A DNA stretch of 64,000 bases, taken from Gordonia heveisoli (lineage in GTDB: Bacteria; Actinomycetota; Actinomycetes; Mycobacteriales; Mycobacteriaceae). The stretch lies in contig NZ_JASXSH010000017.1 of assembly GCF_030315745.1 (NCBI RefSeq), forward strand, positions 1-64,000, given 5' to 3'. Position numbers and translations under genes: made by a program. Under the pieces are notes generated by a model. It did not search any database, was not told where the DNA came from, and was given only the letters and a program-made list of their open reading frames with translations. This document shows positions 60,958 through 64,000 of the stretch, one piece after another (position 1 is the first letter of the stretch; each line of letters starts with the position of its first letter).

Positions 60958-64000
<3,043 letters not shown>

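Overview
The window is very GC-rich and reads like a chromosomal segment of a mycolic-acid actinomycete. Gordonia or a close relative (Rhodococcus/Mycobacterium side) fits best, but this is inferred from gene content only. The evidence is a KstR-type sterol regulator, the side-chain and ring genes of the actinobacterial cholesterol pathway, a secreted antigen-85-like mycolyltransferase, a 13E12-type DUF222/HNH gene with a mycobacterial-style SOS box, and GTG starts with possible leaderless promoters. I see no insertion sequence, prophage, CRISPR array, tRNA or rRNA. The first ~95 bases are an almost pure C tract, probably a sequencing or assembly-end artefact.

Layout. 0.1-15.4 kb is mixed housekeeping and envelope content: a crotonase-fold protein, a secreted SGNH hydrolase, a membrane acyltransferase, an HNH nuclease with a small upstream ORF, a coupled DUF305/LVIVD secreted pair, an SRPBCC protein with an MFS exporter, a divergent TIGR03086/WYL-regulator pair, an SOS-boxed DUF222/HNH gene, a mycolyltransferase and a PAP2 phosphatase. 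15.5-39.2 kb is a sterol catabolic locus under KstR: kstR itself, a fused acyl-CoA dehydrogenase (FadE34/ChsE3 type), the igr-like operon chsE1-chsE2-chsH2-chsH1-ltp2 followed by a steroid-type CoA ligase, then kstD with an hsd4B-type hydratase, a very large membrane patatin, an SDR/LLM/SnoaL trio, and hsaE-hsaG-hsaF. Six sequences fitting or nearly fitting TnnAACnnGTTnnA (the KstR operator pattern) lie in front of these units.

39.3-64 kb is a second catabolic set that I cannot assign to a described pathway. It holds two GntR/FCD regulators, lone alpha and beta acyl-CoA dehydrogenase subunits, a zinc-ribbon/DUF35 domain fused to an Ltp2-like thiolase-fold aldolase, an SDR, two CoA ligases, two paralogous thiolases around a CaiB/BaiF CoA-transferase and a 3Fe-4S-type ferredoxin, an IVD-type acyl-CoA dehydrogenase, a branched-chain-amino-acid-type ABC importer with two lipoprotein binding proteins and a LivH-LivM-LivG triple fusion, a nitronate-monooxygenase-family flavoprotein, and a fused beta-alpha acyl-CoA dehydrogenase that runs off the window. 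A shared 14-base motif, roughly [CA]T[AG]GnnAACTA[CT]GT, precedes at least four of its units, so the set looks like one regulon. Read together, the genes would import a carboxylic acid, load it onto CoA, dehydrogenate it and cleave it by retro-aldol and thiolytic steps. The substrate is unknown; a branched or cyclic acid is suggested by the aldolase and by the heteromeric dehydrogenases.
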